A stretch of DNA of 38,796 nt, from the NCBI RefSeq assembly GCF_012034335.1, contig NZ_JAATHJ010000030.1:1-38796 (forward strand), read 5' to 3'. This DNA comes from Alkalicoccus luteus (lineage in GTDB: Bacteria > Bacillota > Bacilli > Bacillales > Salisediminibacteriaceae). Shown here piece after piece: positions 1-7,804 of this stretch; positions within the stretch are counted from its first letter, which is position 1; every line of letters begins with the position of its first letter. The notes beneath the pieces were generated by a model. It was not told the DNA's origin and did no database searches. It worked only from the letters and a program-made list of their open reading frames with translations. Both the position numbers and the translations under genes were made by a program.

Positions 1-66
1 GGAATAGCTATGACCTTTAGCGTTCACTTCACTTCTGATATAATTAACGGTGTCCACTTGTAACAT
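1..66 (-). CDS. 5' end of a transposase, possibly IS21 family IstA (partial)
   Basis: On the minus strand an ATG at 66-64 opens a frame that stays open to the window edge (22 codons, starting MLQVDTVNYIRSEVNAKG). A GGAGG lies 11 bases before the start and a GAGGAG directly abuts it. The short N-terminus resembles the start of IstA-type transposases, where a similar helix precedes a helix-turn-helix, but 22 residues are too few for a firm family call. If correct, an insertion sequence lies just outside the window and its end falls somewhere in 67-250. It could also be the start of an unrelated DNA-binding protein. Confidence 0.4.
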   Translation of the reverse strand, partial: MLQVDTVNYIRSEVNAKGHSYS

Positions 67-268
67 CTCCTCATTTACCTCCTGCCAGAAAAATGGGTCC
101 AACAGGAGTGTATTTGATTATGGGGGGGTTCACAAGTGGCTTTTTCTATGCATTGATCCTTATCTAGGATCCTACATAAAATCAATGCCGAACCTTACAT
201 TTTTAGTTTGCCATAAACAGAAAAATGCTTGAAATAGAAAGATTTTCCTTAATTTAACGTACATATAT

Positions 269-284
269 GTTCTTAAAAACGAAT
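269..284. promoter_or_regulatory. SinR-like operator 1
   Basis: GTTCTTAAAAACGAAT is a 16-bp imperfect palindrome of two 7-bp half-sites around a 2-bp centre. The published SinR half-site is GTTCTYT, and the B. subtilis tapA (yqxM) operator has the same 7-2-7 geometry. It is the first of three such sites spaced 61 and 60 bp apart. The assignment to the SinR-like protein at 10721 is inferred. Confidence 0.45.
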
Positions 285-329
285 ATTCACATAAAAAAAG
301 AGAAAATATTCTAAAAAATTGGTTGACTT

Positions 330-345
330 GTTCGTTATTACGAAT
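330..345. promoter_or_regulatory. SinR-like operator 2
   Basis: GTTCGTTATTACGAAT contains the exact inverted repeat TTCGT-tatt-ACGAA at 331-344. It overlaps the region where a promoter for the operon would be expected (TTGACT at 323), which would suit a repressor site. It differs from the B. subtilis SinR consensus at one base per half-site (GTTCGTT against GTTCTYT). Confidence 0.5.
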
Positions 346-368
346 TAAGCTTGTATAAAGAATTAAAT

Positions 369-405
369 AAAGAACAAAAACATTAATCTGTTCGTTATTG
401 AGAAT
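369..405. promoter_or_regulatory. SinR-like half-site and operator 3
   Basis: AAAGAAC at 369-375 is the reverse complement of GTTCTTT, an exact match to the SinR half-site GTTCTYT. GTTCGTTATTGAGAAT at 390-405 repeats operator 2 with a slightly degraded right half. The pair ends 9 bases before the ribosome binding site of the first gene. Confidence 0.5.
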
Positions 406-425
406 AGATAGACAGGAGGCTTCAA

Positions 426-1145
426 ATGAATGAAAGCGGTCAGGAAATCCAGCTTCGAAAAATCTTTCAGTCGCTATTCCGAAAATGGTGGATTATTGTA
501 TTGCTGACAGTTTTAATTGGAGGGGGCGGCGCCTATGTATTTAAAGCAGAAACAGGCGAGCCGATGGCATCTGCTACAGCATCCGTTCTTGTCAATGACG
601 GAGAGGGTGTTAAAGTAAACATGAAAACGCTCACGGCTATGATGAATGAACCAGCCGTACTTGAGCAGGTTGCATCGAAGCTGCCGTGGGAAACGAGCGT
701 TGCAGCTTTAAATGGAAGTATATCCGCTGAAGAAGTAGAAGGATCACAAATCATCCGTGTGACAGCGGTAGGAGTGAATCCGGACCAAGCAGCAGAAACA
801 GTGAATACTCTTGTAGAAACGTTCCCGGACATTGCCGGAGAAAAGGCAAATACACCGACGGCGATTGTGCTTTCAGAAGCTGATCCTGCAGAAGCAGGGT
901 TCGTAGCCGCTGAAGGAGCCGGAAGAATGATGCTGATTATGGTGGCGATAGGACTCGCAGCGGGAATTGGCAGTGCACTGCTGATCGATGGCATGGATAG
1001 ACGAATTCGCACAGAAAGAGAAGTGGAGCTGCTTCTGGAAGCTCCCGTGCTCGGTGCCACCTCAAAAATAAACAGACTTGCCATGCGCCCAAAGAAAGAG
1101 AGAAAAAAATCCGTCGTCGTAAAAGAGGGTGAAAATGTTGTTTAA
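426..1145 (+). CDS. Exopolysaccharide chain-length regulator / tyrosine kinase modulator (EpsA-like, Wzz family)
   Basis: This 239-residue inner-membrane protein should set polymer length and activate the cytoplasmic tyrosine kinase encoded next. It has a short cytoplasmic N-terminus, a membrane helix at about residues 20-38, an external Wzz-type region, and a second helix at about 166-187. A cytoplasmic tail carries the RRIRTEREVE segment typical of Gram-positive kinase modulators. The length fits B. subtilis EpsA/TkmA (about 235-250). The ATG follows GACAGGAGGC at a good distance. It overlaps the kinase gene by 11 bp and is first in the cluster, downstream of the SinR-like operators. Family confident; orthology to epsA rests on gene order. 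Confidence 0.85.
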   Translation: MNESGQEIQLRKIFQSLFRKWWIIVLLTVLIGGGGAYVFKAETGEPMASATASVLVNDGEGVKVNMKTLTAMMNEPAVLEQVASKLPWETSVAALNGSISAEEVEGSQIIRVTAVGVNPDQAAETVNTLVETFPDIAGEKANTPTAIVLSEADPAEAGFVAAEGAGRMMLIMVAIGLAAGIGSALLIDGMDRRIRTEREVELLLEAPVLGATSKINRLAMRPKKERKKSVVVKEGENVV

Positions 1146-1794
1146 AACAAGGAAAGATATGCAGATTTTTTATACGGCAGCGGGAACAAAGCTTGACCAG
1201 GAATATGGAAGAATTAAAGCAAACATCATCTTTGGAGCCAAAAAGCGAAACGCTCAAATCTTTAGCGTTTTATCTCAAAATCGTCAGGAAGGGAAGTCGA
1301 CGCTGATTTCCTACTTAGGAATCGCCTTCAGTAAGGAAGAAAAGCGGGTGCTGCTGATCGATGGAAATTTTGAAAATCCAAAGCTTCATAAAATTTTCGG
1401 AATTGAAAATGATCAAGGCTTCAGCAATTTGTTGGCAGACGGCGGAGGGCTACAAGAAACGGTACTTAAAACAGAATTTCCAGGCTTAAGCATTCTTCCT
1501 GCCGGAACGATCTCTAAGCAACTGGAAACATCGATTCAAAGCAGCAGTATGGATGTGCTTCTGCAAAGTGCGAAAAGGAAGTATGATTTTATCTTTATTG
1601 ATACCGGAGCGCTTCAATCAATGATTACATCTAAGTTGCTTGCGGCTAAAAGTGACAGCAGCATCATCGTCGTCAGACGAATGAGAACGAACTCTCATGA
1701 TCTTCAGGAGCTGAAAACGTCGTTAGAAAGCTATGATATTCATGTGACCGGGGCGTTGTTTAATACAAAAAAACTCGCGTGGCTGAAGCGATAA
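1135..1794 (+). CDS. BY-family tyrosine kinase (EpsB-like), degenerate P-loop
   Basis: This 219-residue cytoplasmic P-loop protein is the partner of the upstream modulator. The fold is recognisable: a Walker A region SQNRQEGKST, a Walker A' segment VLLIDGNFENP and a Walker B segment FIFIDTGAL. Each differs from the usual BY-kinase form: the proline-glycine of PGEGKST is missing, A' has DGNFENP instead of DADLRRP, and B ends DTGA instead of DTPP. The C-terminus ends KKLAWLKR without the tyrosine cluster that is normally autophosphorylated. ATG 1135 was chosen over GTG 1129 because GAGGG at 1125-1129 gives correct spacing. Activity may be weak or changed. Confidence 0.8.
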   Translation: MLFKTRKDMQIFYTAAGTKLDQEYGRIKANIIFGAKKRNAQIFSVLSQNRQEGKSTLISYLGIAFSKEEKRVLLIDGNFENPKLHKIFGIENDQGFSNLLADGGGLQETVLKTEFPGLSILPAGTISKQLETSIQSSSMDVLLQSAKRKYDFIFIDTGALQSMITSKLLAAKSDSSIIVVRRMRTNSHDLQELKTSLESYDIHVTGALFNTKKLAWLKR

Positions 1795-1810
1795 TTTTTT
1801 TGAAACAAAT

Positions 1811-1841
1811 GTTCGTTATTAAGCACAAAAGTTCTCTTTAA
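1811..1841. promoter_or_regulatory. Pair of SinR-like half-sites upstream of the leader RNA
   Basis: GTTCGTTATT at 1811-1820 repeats the left half of the operators upstream of 426. GTTCTCTTTAA at 1831-1841 exactly matches the SinR half-site GTTCTYT. They are direct repeats 20 bp apart, about two helical turns, directly after the kinase stop codon. They could block transcription through the operon or an internal promoter here. Confidence 0.45.
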
Positions 1842-1844
1842 AAT

Positions 1845-1960
1845 CAGGAGCAGCTGCTGTCTCCTTTATCAACAGCAGCACTCGTTTACGCTGTGGGTAG
1901 GAGCCTTAGACGCAAGTCGTCGGTGGTGTGAAGTGAGGATGGGTTAAAGGCCCGTTTTTT
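1845..1960 (+). promoter_or_regulatory. Structured leader RNA in the EAR (eps-associated RNA) position
   Basis: In B. subtilis the EAR element lies between epsB and epsC and acts by processive antitermination across the long operon. This stretch sits at exactly that place. It can form GCTGCTGT (1853-1860) with ACAGCAGC (1872-1879), and a GAC-GCAA-GTC hairpin with a GNRA tetraloop (1909-1918). It ends with GGG-N7-CCC followed by GTTTTTTT (1941-1960), which looks like a weak intrinsic terminator. There is no open reading frame. The EAR call rests on position and structure, not on a covariance search. Confidence 0.6.
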
Positions 1961-2020
1961 TCTGGTGAAGTGTCCGGACATGCCGGATAGTTCAGCAGAA
2001 AAAAAGAAAGGAGGGATCAA

Positions 2021-3826
2021 ATGAGAAAGCGAGTGTTTACGATATTGGATGCGCTGATCATAGCTGCAGCATTTACTTCAAGCTTCATTATAGTTGATGT
2101 AGCTACCGTCGCATTTGATCAGATCTATTGGATCTCAATTGCCATTATTTTGATCAGCTACTTTATCAGTTCCGGCTATTTCCGTATGAACAGGCGTGTC
2201 TGGCAGTATGCGAGCATTGGAGAAATGAAGCTGATTATGAAAACCTTGACTGCTGCAGTTGTCTTGAACGCTGTTATTCAGCTTGCAGTATTCGGATATA
2301 TACAATACCGGGTGCTGTTTGTTACCTGGGCACTGATGCTGCTTGGAATTGGTGGTTTGCGGTTCATGCTGAGATTAAGACAGGATAAATGGAAGCATGC
2401 TTCAGTCAAACGAAGGAGAACAATGATTATTGGCGCAGGCTCAGCTGGAACGATGCTGGCCCGGCAGCTGCTGCAAAATCCGGACTGTGACCTGCAGCCG
2501 GTCGTTTTCGTGGATGATGATAAAAGCAAACGCGATTTGGATATATTATCGCTGCCGGTTCATGGACCGGCCGAGCGAATTCCGGAAATTGCAGCACAAT
2601 TTGAAGTTGAACGAATCATCATCGCTATTCCTTCCTTAAAAAAGCGTGAGCTTTCAGACATTTACGAAGCTTGTTTAAAGACAGCTGTAAAAACGCAGGT
2701 GCTCCCGATGATCGAAGATCTGGTCACCGGAAAACTTTCTGTTAAAGAATTACGCGATGTATCTCCGGAGGATTTGTTAGGAAGGGAAGAGGTCGAATTG
2801 CATGAAGAGGCAATCTCAGCAGGAATTGCTCATAAAACGATTTTGATAACCGGAGCCGGAGGATCGATTGGTTCAGAATTGTGTCGTCAGATTGCTGCGT
2901 TTCAACCAGAACGAATGATTCTTACTGGTCACGGTGAAAACAGTATTTATCACATTTATATGGAGCTGAAACGAATTACTTCAGGAATTGAACTGATTCC
3001 ATTAATTGCAGATGTGCAGGATTTCCAGCGTATGCATCAAATCATGTTGGAATACAGACCGCACCATGTCTATCATGCTGCTGCACATAAACATGTGCCT
3101 TTAATGGAAGTCAGCCCCCATGAGGCTGTGAAAAACAATTCTCTCGGAACCTATCATACTGCTCTGGCTGCCTCCGAAGCAGGCGTTGACTCCTTTGTGA
3201 TGGTGTCAACTGATAAGGCTGTTAATCCGACGAGCGTTATGGGAGCGACGAAGCGGCTCGCGGAGATGCTTATTCATCATTTAAATGAACAAAGTGCAAC
3301 GGCTTTTAGTGTTGTTCGGTTTGGAAATGTACTTGGAAGCAACGGAAGTGTCATTCCGCTTTTTAAAAAGCAGATCGAGGCAGGAGGACCGGTAACCGTC
3401 ACCCATCCGGAGATGATCCGATACTTTATGACGATTCCGGAAGCATCGAGACTGGTTCTTCAGGCAGGCTCATTTGCAGAAGGTGGGGAGACATTTGTAC
3501 TGGATATGGGCGAACCGGTAAAAATTAAAGATCTTGCAAAGAACCTGATCGCTCTAAGTGGTTATACAACAGAAGACATTCCTATTATTTATACCGGCAT
3601 CCGTCCTGGTGAGAAACTTTATGAAGAGCTGTTAAATCCAGAAGAGGTACATGATGAACAAATCTACCCGAAAATTTACCTTGGAAAAGCTACTTCCATT
3701 CCGATGAACGAAATTGAACATATTTTAAACTCCTTTCATAAATGGGAAGAAGAAGAGATTAAAGAAGCTCTGTTGCAAGCTGCAAACCGAAAAGCTGCTG
3801 CTCCAGCAGAAATTCCGACAGCATAA
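2021..3826 (+). CDS. epsC: UDP-GlcNAc 4,6-dehydratase (CapD/PglF family)
   Basis: This membrane-bound nucleotide-sugar dehydratase converts UDP-GlcNAc to the 4-keto-6-deoxy sugar, the first step to UDP-di-N-acetylbacillosamine. About four membrane helices cover residues 8-115. A first Rossmann-like domain follows (IIGAGSAGT at about 136-144), then the catalytic SDR domain with GAGGSIGSE at 278-286. The active-site segment reads STDKAVNPTSVMGATK (396-411), with methionine at the usual SDR tyrosine position and K411, as in PglF-type enzymes. The 601 residues match EpsC (598). An AAAGGAGGG precedes the ATG. It lies just after the EAR-like leader, and epsM and epsN downstream supply the next two steps. 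Confidence 0.9.
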   Translation: MRKRVFTILDALIIAAAFTSSFIIVDVATVAFDQIYWISIAIILISYFISSGYFRMNRRVWQYASIGEMKLIMKTLTAAVVLNAVIQLAVFGYIQYRVLFVTWALMLLGIGGLRFMLRLRQDKWKHASVKRRRTMIIGAGSAGTMLARQLLQNPDCDLQPVVFVDDDKSKRDLDILSLPVHGPAERIPEIAAQFEVERIIIAIPSLKKRELSDIYEACLKTAVKTQVLPMIEDLVTGKLSVKELRDVSPEDLLGREEVELHEEAISAGIAHKTILITGAGGSIGSELCRQIAAFQPERMILTGHGENSIYHIYMELKRITSGIELIPLIADVQDFQRMHQIMLEYRPHHVYHAAAHKHVPLMEVSPHEAVKNNSLGTYHTALAASEAGVDSFVMVSTDKAVNPTSVMGATKRLAEMLIHHLNEQSATAFSVVRFGNVLGSNGSVIPLFKKQIEAGGPVTVTHPEMIRYFMTIPEASRLVLQAGSFAEGGETFVLDMGEPVKIKDLAKNLIALSGYTTEDIPIIYTGIRPGEKLYEELLNPEEVHDEQIYPKIYLGKATSIPMNEIEHILNSFHKWEEEEIKEALLQAANRKAAAPAEIPTA

Positions 3827-3840
3827 AGGAGGAATAGACA

Positions 3841-4728
3841 GTGAAAGTGAAAAAAGCCATCATACCGGCAGCGGGTCTCGGCACACGATTTTTACCAGCC
3901 ACGAAAGCAATGCCGAAAGAAATGCTGCCGATCATCGATAAACCGACGATTCAGTATATAGTTGAAGAAGCTGTCGCAAGTGGAATTGAAGATATCATTA
4001 TCGTAACCGGGAAAGGAAAGCGGGCGATAGAGGACCATTTTGACCACGCCTTCGAGCTGGAAGAGTCGCTTTGGAAAAAAGAAAAGCACGAGCTGCTCGA
4101 AAAAGTAAGGGTGTCCTCGACGCTGGTAGACATTCACTACATTCGCCAAAAAGAACCGAAAGGACTCGGTCATGCGGTATGGTGCGCACGCAAATTTATC
4201 GGGGATGAGCCGTTTGCTGTACTACTCGGGGATGATATCGTTCATTCAAAAAAACCGTGTTTAAAACAGCTTATGGATGAATTTGAAACACATCAGGCAC
4301 CCATACTCGGGGTTCAGAAAGTACCCAGAAACGAAACAGGACGCTATGGAATTGTAGATGCTGCAAGCGTTCATGGACGTTTATACAAAGCCTATTCTTT
4401 AGTTGAAAAACCAAATCCTGCTGATGCACCTTCGGACCTTGCCGTTTTAGGCAGATATATTTTGACACCGGATATTTTTGAACGGCTTGAGCATGCAGAG
4501 CCTGGTGCCGGCGGAGAAATACAGCTGACTGACGCGATCAGGGATATTGCCATTGAAAAAATGGTTTATGCGTATGACTTTGAAGGCATCCGCTATGACG
4601 TCGGTGAAAAGCTTGGCTTCATTCAAACGACGATATCATACGCCATGAGGGACGCAGCTCTAAAAGAGGCGCTAATCCCGTTTCTGCAAAAAGAAATCAG
4701 ACAGGCGCTTCAGGAAGAACCGACATGA
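3841..4728 (+). CDS. galU: UTP-glucose-1-phosphate uridylyltransferase
   Basis: This 295-residue cytoplasmic enzyme makes UDP-glucose from glucose-1-phosphate and UTP. The N-terminal [17 protein letters not shown] nucleotide-binding motif (about 6-22) and [15 protein letters not shown] are diagnostic for GalU/GtaB. The GTG start follows AAAGGAGGAATAGACA. Its stop overlaps the ATG of the next gene by 4 bp, so translation is probably coupled. B. subtilis keeps gtaB outside eps; here a copy lies inside, and with galE further down it can feed UDP-Glc and UDP-Gal to the pathway. I cannot tell whether it is the only copy in the genome. Confidence 0.92.
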   Translation: MKVKKAIIPAAGLGTRFLPATKAMPKEMLPIIDKPTIQYIVEEAVASGIEDIIIVTGKGKRAIEDHFDHAFELEESLWKKEKHELLEKVRVSSTLVDIHYIRQKEPKGLGHAVWCARKFIGDEPFAVLLGDDIVHSKKPCLKQLMDEFETHQAPILGVQKVPRNETGRYGIVDAASVHGRLYKAYSLVEKPNPADAPSDLAVLGRYILTPDIFERLEHAEPGAGGEIQLTDAIRDIAIEKMVYAYDFEGIRYDVGEKLGFIQTTISYAMRDAALKEALIPFLQKEIRQALQEEPT

Positions 4729-5810
4729 AAAAAATACTATTAATCGCGACCGTTTCCTATCACTTTAACGTGTTTCATCTGCCGTTTATTCGCTGGCTGA
4801 AGCAGGCTGGGTGGGAAGTTCATGCTGCAGCCGGAGGGGCAGAGAAAATTCAGGAAGTCGACCGGCAAATTACACTGCCAATTTCAAGAAGTCCAATGGA
4901 TCGAAACAATGCGGCTGCATTTCAGCAGCTGAAGAGGCTGCTGGAAACCGAACAATATGATATCGTCCATGCGCATACTCCTGTTGGCGGAGTCCTAGGA
5001 AGACTTGCTGCAAGAAATGTACCGAAAACAAAGCTTTTTTACACCGCCCACGGCTTTCACTTTTGCAGCGGATCACCGCTCAGCAGCTGGCTAATGTACT
5101 ATCCGGTAGAAAGGCTGTGTGCACGTTGGACAGATACCTTAATCACCATCAATGAAGAAGATTACAAACGTGCTGTAACCCACCGGTTTCCAGCTGGAAG
5201 AATCGTTCATGTCCATGGTGTTGGGATAGAAAAGACCGATGAAGTTAATACAAATATTCGACAGGAGCTCGGCATTTCAGATGATGCCGATATTTTATTT
5301 TATGCGGCGGAATTGAATAAAAATAAAAATCAGCGGCTTTTAGCTGAAATGCTTTCTTACCTGAAACATCCTGTTCATCTGGTACTTGCAGGAAGTGGTG
5401 ACCCGGAGCCGGTAAGACAGGCTGCATTTGCGCACGGTACTGCTGATCGTGTTCACTTTCTGGGGAACAGACAGGATGTACCGAGTCTATACCGGCAGGC
5501 TACTATCGCTGTTGCTTCGAGTTTGAGAGAAGGACTTCCGGTGAATGTAATGGAGGCTATGTCGGCTGAGACTCCGGTAGTTGCTGTATCCAATCGCGGT
5601 CACCGGGAGCTGCTTGCAGGTTGCGGACTTCTTGTCGGCCGGGATAAACCAAGAGAATTTGCTGCAGCCTTGGATACATTGTTAGACAACCCGGAGTTGG
5701 CGAAAGATCTGGCTCGAAAAGCAAAAAACAAACTAGAGAGAATGTATACGAGCGGAAAAGTAATCAATGAGTTGGCGGGACTGTACAGAGAGGAGGCAGG
5801 TATCGGATGA
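4725..5810 (+). CDS. epsD: GT4 glycosyltransferase, EpsD-like
   Basis: This 361-residue GT-B glycosyltransferase probably adds a sugar to the lipid-linked chain on the cytoplasmic side. The N-terminus ([17 protein letters not shown]), the block [16 protein letters not shown] and the block [14 protein letters not shown] closely recall B. subtilis EpsD as I remember it. The C-terminal donor half shows the EX7E motif in [12 protein letters not shown]. It overlaps galU by 4 bp and is overlapped by the next gene by 4 bp. Donor and acceptor sugars cannot be read from the sequence. Confidence 0.85.
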   Translation: MKKILLIATVSYHFNVFHLPFIRWLKQAGWEVHAAAGGAEKIQEVDRQITLPISRSPMDRNNAAAFQQLKRLLETEQYDIVHAHTPVGGVLGRLAARNVPKTKLFYTAHGFHFCSGSPLSSWLMYYPVERLCARWTDTLITINEEDYKRAVTHRFPAGRIVHVHGVGIEKTDEVNTNIRQELGISDDADILFYAAELNKNKNQRLLAEMLSYLKHPVHLVLAGSGDPEPVRQAAFAHGTADRVHFLGNRQDVPSLYRQATIAVASSLREGLPVNVMEAMSAETPVVAVSNRGHRELLAGCGLLVGRDKPREFAAALDTLLDNPELAKDLARKAKNKLERMYTSGKVINELAGLYREEAGIG

Positions 5811-6952
5811 GAGAGCCGCTGAGAGTTCTGCACGCGGTCGTCAATATGAATCGGGGTGGCGCGGAAACACTTTTAATGAATTTATATCGAAGCATGGACA
5901 GAAAGCGAATACAGTTTGATTTTCTTACAAGCTTTGAAGGAGTATATGATGACGAAATTCGTCGCTTAGGAGGACGGATTTATCGGATTCCCTCTATTCG
6001 GAATGGACCTAAAAAGTACGTAAAAGGACTGGATACATTTTTCAGCGAGCATTCGGATACGATGATTATTCATTCCCATATGGATAAGCTCAGCGGCATC
6101 GTGCTTGAACGAGCCGAGAAAGCAGGGGTGCCGGTCCGGATCGCGCACAGCCATAACACGTCGAGCGAAGGAAACAGACTGATAAAAATTTATAAATGGT
6201 CGGCAGGCAAAAAAATAAAATCCAGCGCAACGCACTTTATTGCATGCTCAAAGGAAGCGGGTCGATGGCTGTTTCCAGATCAGAACGATTATCTTGTACT
6301 AACAAATACGATTCGTACAGAAACCTTCTTATTTAACAAAATGAACCGGCGTCGTATAAGGGTTCAGCTTGGCCTTAATGAAACCCATACGCTTTATGGA
6401 CATGTCGGAAGGTTTCAGACCCAAAAAAATCATCCTTATTTACTTAAACGATTTGCTGCTGTACACGCAGCTGAACCATCAGCGAGACTCATTTTGATTG
6501 GCTCAGGCCCCCAGGAACATGACCTTCGAAAACTTGCTTCACGATTAGGAATAAACAGAGCCGTTATGTTCGCAGGTATACAGGAAGATATAGCAGGGTT
6601 TCTGCATGCGATGGATGTTTTTATTTTCCCGTCATTACACGAAGGTCTGCCGGTATCAGTCATTGAAGCGCAGACAGCAGGACTACCGTGTCTGCTCGCT
6701 GACACGATAACGCCAGACATCGATATACAGGCCGGGCTTTGCCGGTTCCTGCCATTGTCTGATCCGGAACGCTGGGAGAAGATGATGGCGGGACTTATCG
6801 TGAGACGAAATGAGCGAAGGTCCAGGCTGATCGAAAAAAAGGCAGGGCTGTTCGACAGTAAGCAGGCAGCCGAGGATTTGCAATCGTTTTATGAAAGTCG
6901 CAGGCGGGAGGCAGACCGGTATGGATCTGACTATCTTTACACCAACGTATAA
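5807..6952 (+). CDS. epsF: GT4 glycosyltransferase, EpsF-like
   Basis: This 381-residue GT-B transferase begins with VLHAVVNMNRGGAETLLMNL and contains RIAHSHNTS near residue 110, both typical of EpsF. The donor-side EX7E motif is HEGLPVSVIEAQ. The ATG overlaps the epsD stop (ATGA) and GGAGG precedes it. In B. subtilis epsE lies between epsD and epsF; it is absent here, so the motility clutch function that EpsE adds is not encoded at this position. The 3' end overlaps the following gene by 32 bp. Confidence 0.82.
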   Translation: MREPLRVLHAVVNMNRGGAETLLMNLYRSMDRKRIQFDFLTSFEGVYDDEIRRLGGRIYRIPSIRNGPKKYVKGLDTFFSEHSDTMIIHSHMDKLSGIVLERAEKAGVPVRIAHSHNTSSEGNRLIKIYKWSAGKKIKSSATHFIACSKEAGRWLFPDQNDYLVLTNTIRTETFLFNKMNRRRIRVQLGLNETHTLYGHVGRFQTQKNHPYLLKRFAAVHAAEPSARLILIGSGPQEHDLRKLASRLGINRAVMFAGIQEDIAGFLHAMDVFIFPSLHEGLPVSVIEAQTAGLPCLLADTITPDIDIQAGLCRFLPLSDPERWEKMMAGLIVRRNERRSRLIEKKAGLFDSKQAAEDLQSFYESRRREADRYGSDYLYTNV

Positions 6953-7790
6953 CAGGGCCCATACCCTCCCGCGCGTATATGACAGCCTGCTTCGACAGAC
7001 GGACAAACGCTTTATATGGATGATTATTGACGACGGTTCAACAGACAGTACCGCTGCATTGGTCAATAACTGGATAAAGCAGGCTGACATTACAATCATT
7101 TATCGCTATCAGGAGAATCAGGGCATGCACGGAGCACACAATACTGCTTACAACATGATCAGCACCCGGTGGAATACTTGTCTTGATTCGGATGACTTGT
7201 TTCTTCCTGAAGCGGTGGAACATATTTACAGAGCTGCTGCTGACTGTCCGGAATCCTGTACCGGGATCGCTTTTCACAACTGCGATATGAACAGCGACCG
7301 AATCGGAACAGCATTTCCGGATACAGAGACATCTACTCTTTACGATCTCTACCGCCGGCACCAAGTAAGAGGAGATAAAAAACTTGTATATAAAAGTGAA
7401 TGGACCAGAAAGTGGCCATATCCGCTATTTGACTCAGAGCGGTATGTCGGTCTTGATTATAAATATTTGAACATAGATGCGAAAGGGCCGCTTTACCTGT
7501 GCAGCGAGGTAATCTGCCAAGTGGATTACCAGGATGATGGATCAAGTAAAAACATGCTCAGGCAGTACAAGCGGAATCCGGCTGGATTTTCCTTTTACCG
7601 GAAAGAAATGATGAAGCTGCCGCATGCTGGTATTGGATTCCAATATCGAAACGCCATTCATTATGTGTCCAGTTCCTGGCTCATTCGGAATAGACGCTTT
7701 CTTAATGAAACACCGAAAAAATGGCTTACTGCAGCAGCTATTCCGCCTGGGACGATGCTCGCAGGCTATATCTGGTGGAGAAACAAGTAG
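6921..7790 (+). CDS. GT2 family glycosyltransferase
   Basis: This 289-residue GT-A transferase begins MDLTIFTPTYNRAHTL, with IIDDGSTDST near residue 35 and the metal-binding DSDD in TCLDSDDLF. The charged tail contains WTRKWPYPLF. I chose ATG 6921 over an upstream in-frame start because GGGAGG at 6906-6911 gives a 9-base spacing and the protein then begins at the beta strand expected for GT2. It does not look like EpsE despite its position near epsF. The sugar is unknown. Confidence 0.8.
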   Translation: MDLTIFTPTYNRAHTLPRVYDSLLRQTDKRFIWMIIDDGSTDSTAALVNNWIKQADITIIYRYQENQGMHGAHNTAYNMISTRWNTCLDSDDLFLPEAVEHIYRAAADCPESCTGIAFHNCDMNSDRIGTAFPDTETSTLYDLYRRHQVRGDKKLVYKSEWTRKWPYPLFDSERYVGLDYKYLNIDAKGPLYLCSEVICQVDYQDDGSSKNMLRQYKRNPAGFSFYRKEMMKLPHAGIGFQYRNAIHYVSSSWLIRNRRFLNETPKKWLTAAAIPPGTMLAGYIWWRNK

Positions 7791-7804
7791 AAGAGGGGAT
7801 AATC

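Larger units (their letters stand above)
67..425. promoter_or_regulatory. Control region in front of the eps-like operon
   Basis: This 359-bp stretch holds no convincing gene; the short plus-strand frame at 50-232 has no ribosome site or recognisable product. The left half (to about 250) may include the end of the insertion sequence read from 66. The right half is very A+T-rich and carries three related 16-bp imperfect palindromes at 269, 330 and 390. Poor sigma-A-like boxes are present (TTGACT at 323-328, TATAAA at 354-359), but their spacing is wrong for a simple promoter, so I do not assign a start site. An AGGAGG at 414-419 precedes the first gene. Confidence 0.6.

Noticed and set aside
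50-232. 60-codon plus-strand frame at the left edge
   Set aside because: No ribosome site, cysteine- and asparagine-rich odd composition, and it overlaps the minus-strand transposase start and likely element end.
323-359. Sigma-A promoter TTGACT ... TATAAA
   Set aside because: The spacing is 25 bases, far from 17, so I do not call it as a promoter.
533-1084. 183-codon minus-strand frame opposite the chain-length gene
   Set aside because: It is an antisense shadow of a clear Wzz-family gene, serine/alanine-rich with no start signal.
1971-1980. Perfect palindrome TGTCCGGACA upstream of epsC
   Set aside because: Ten bases with no second copy and no nearby promoter; it may be chance or a minor part of the leader structure.
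6683-7099. 138-codon minus-strand frame
   Set aside because: It lies opposite two overlapping glycosyltransferase genes and has no recognisable product.
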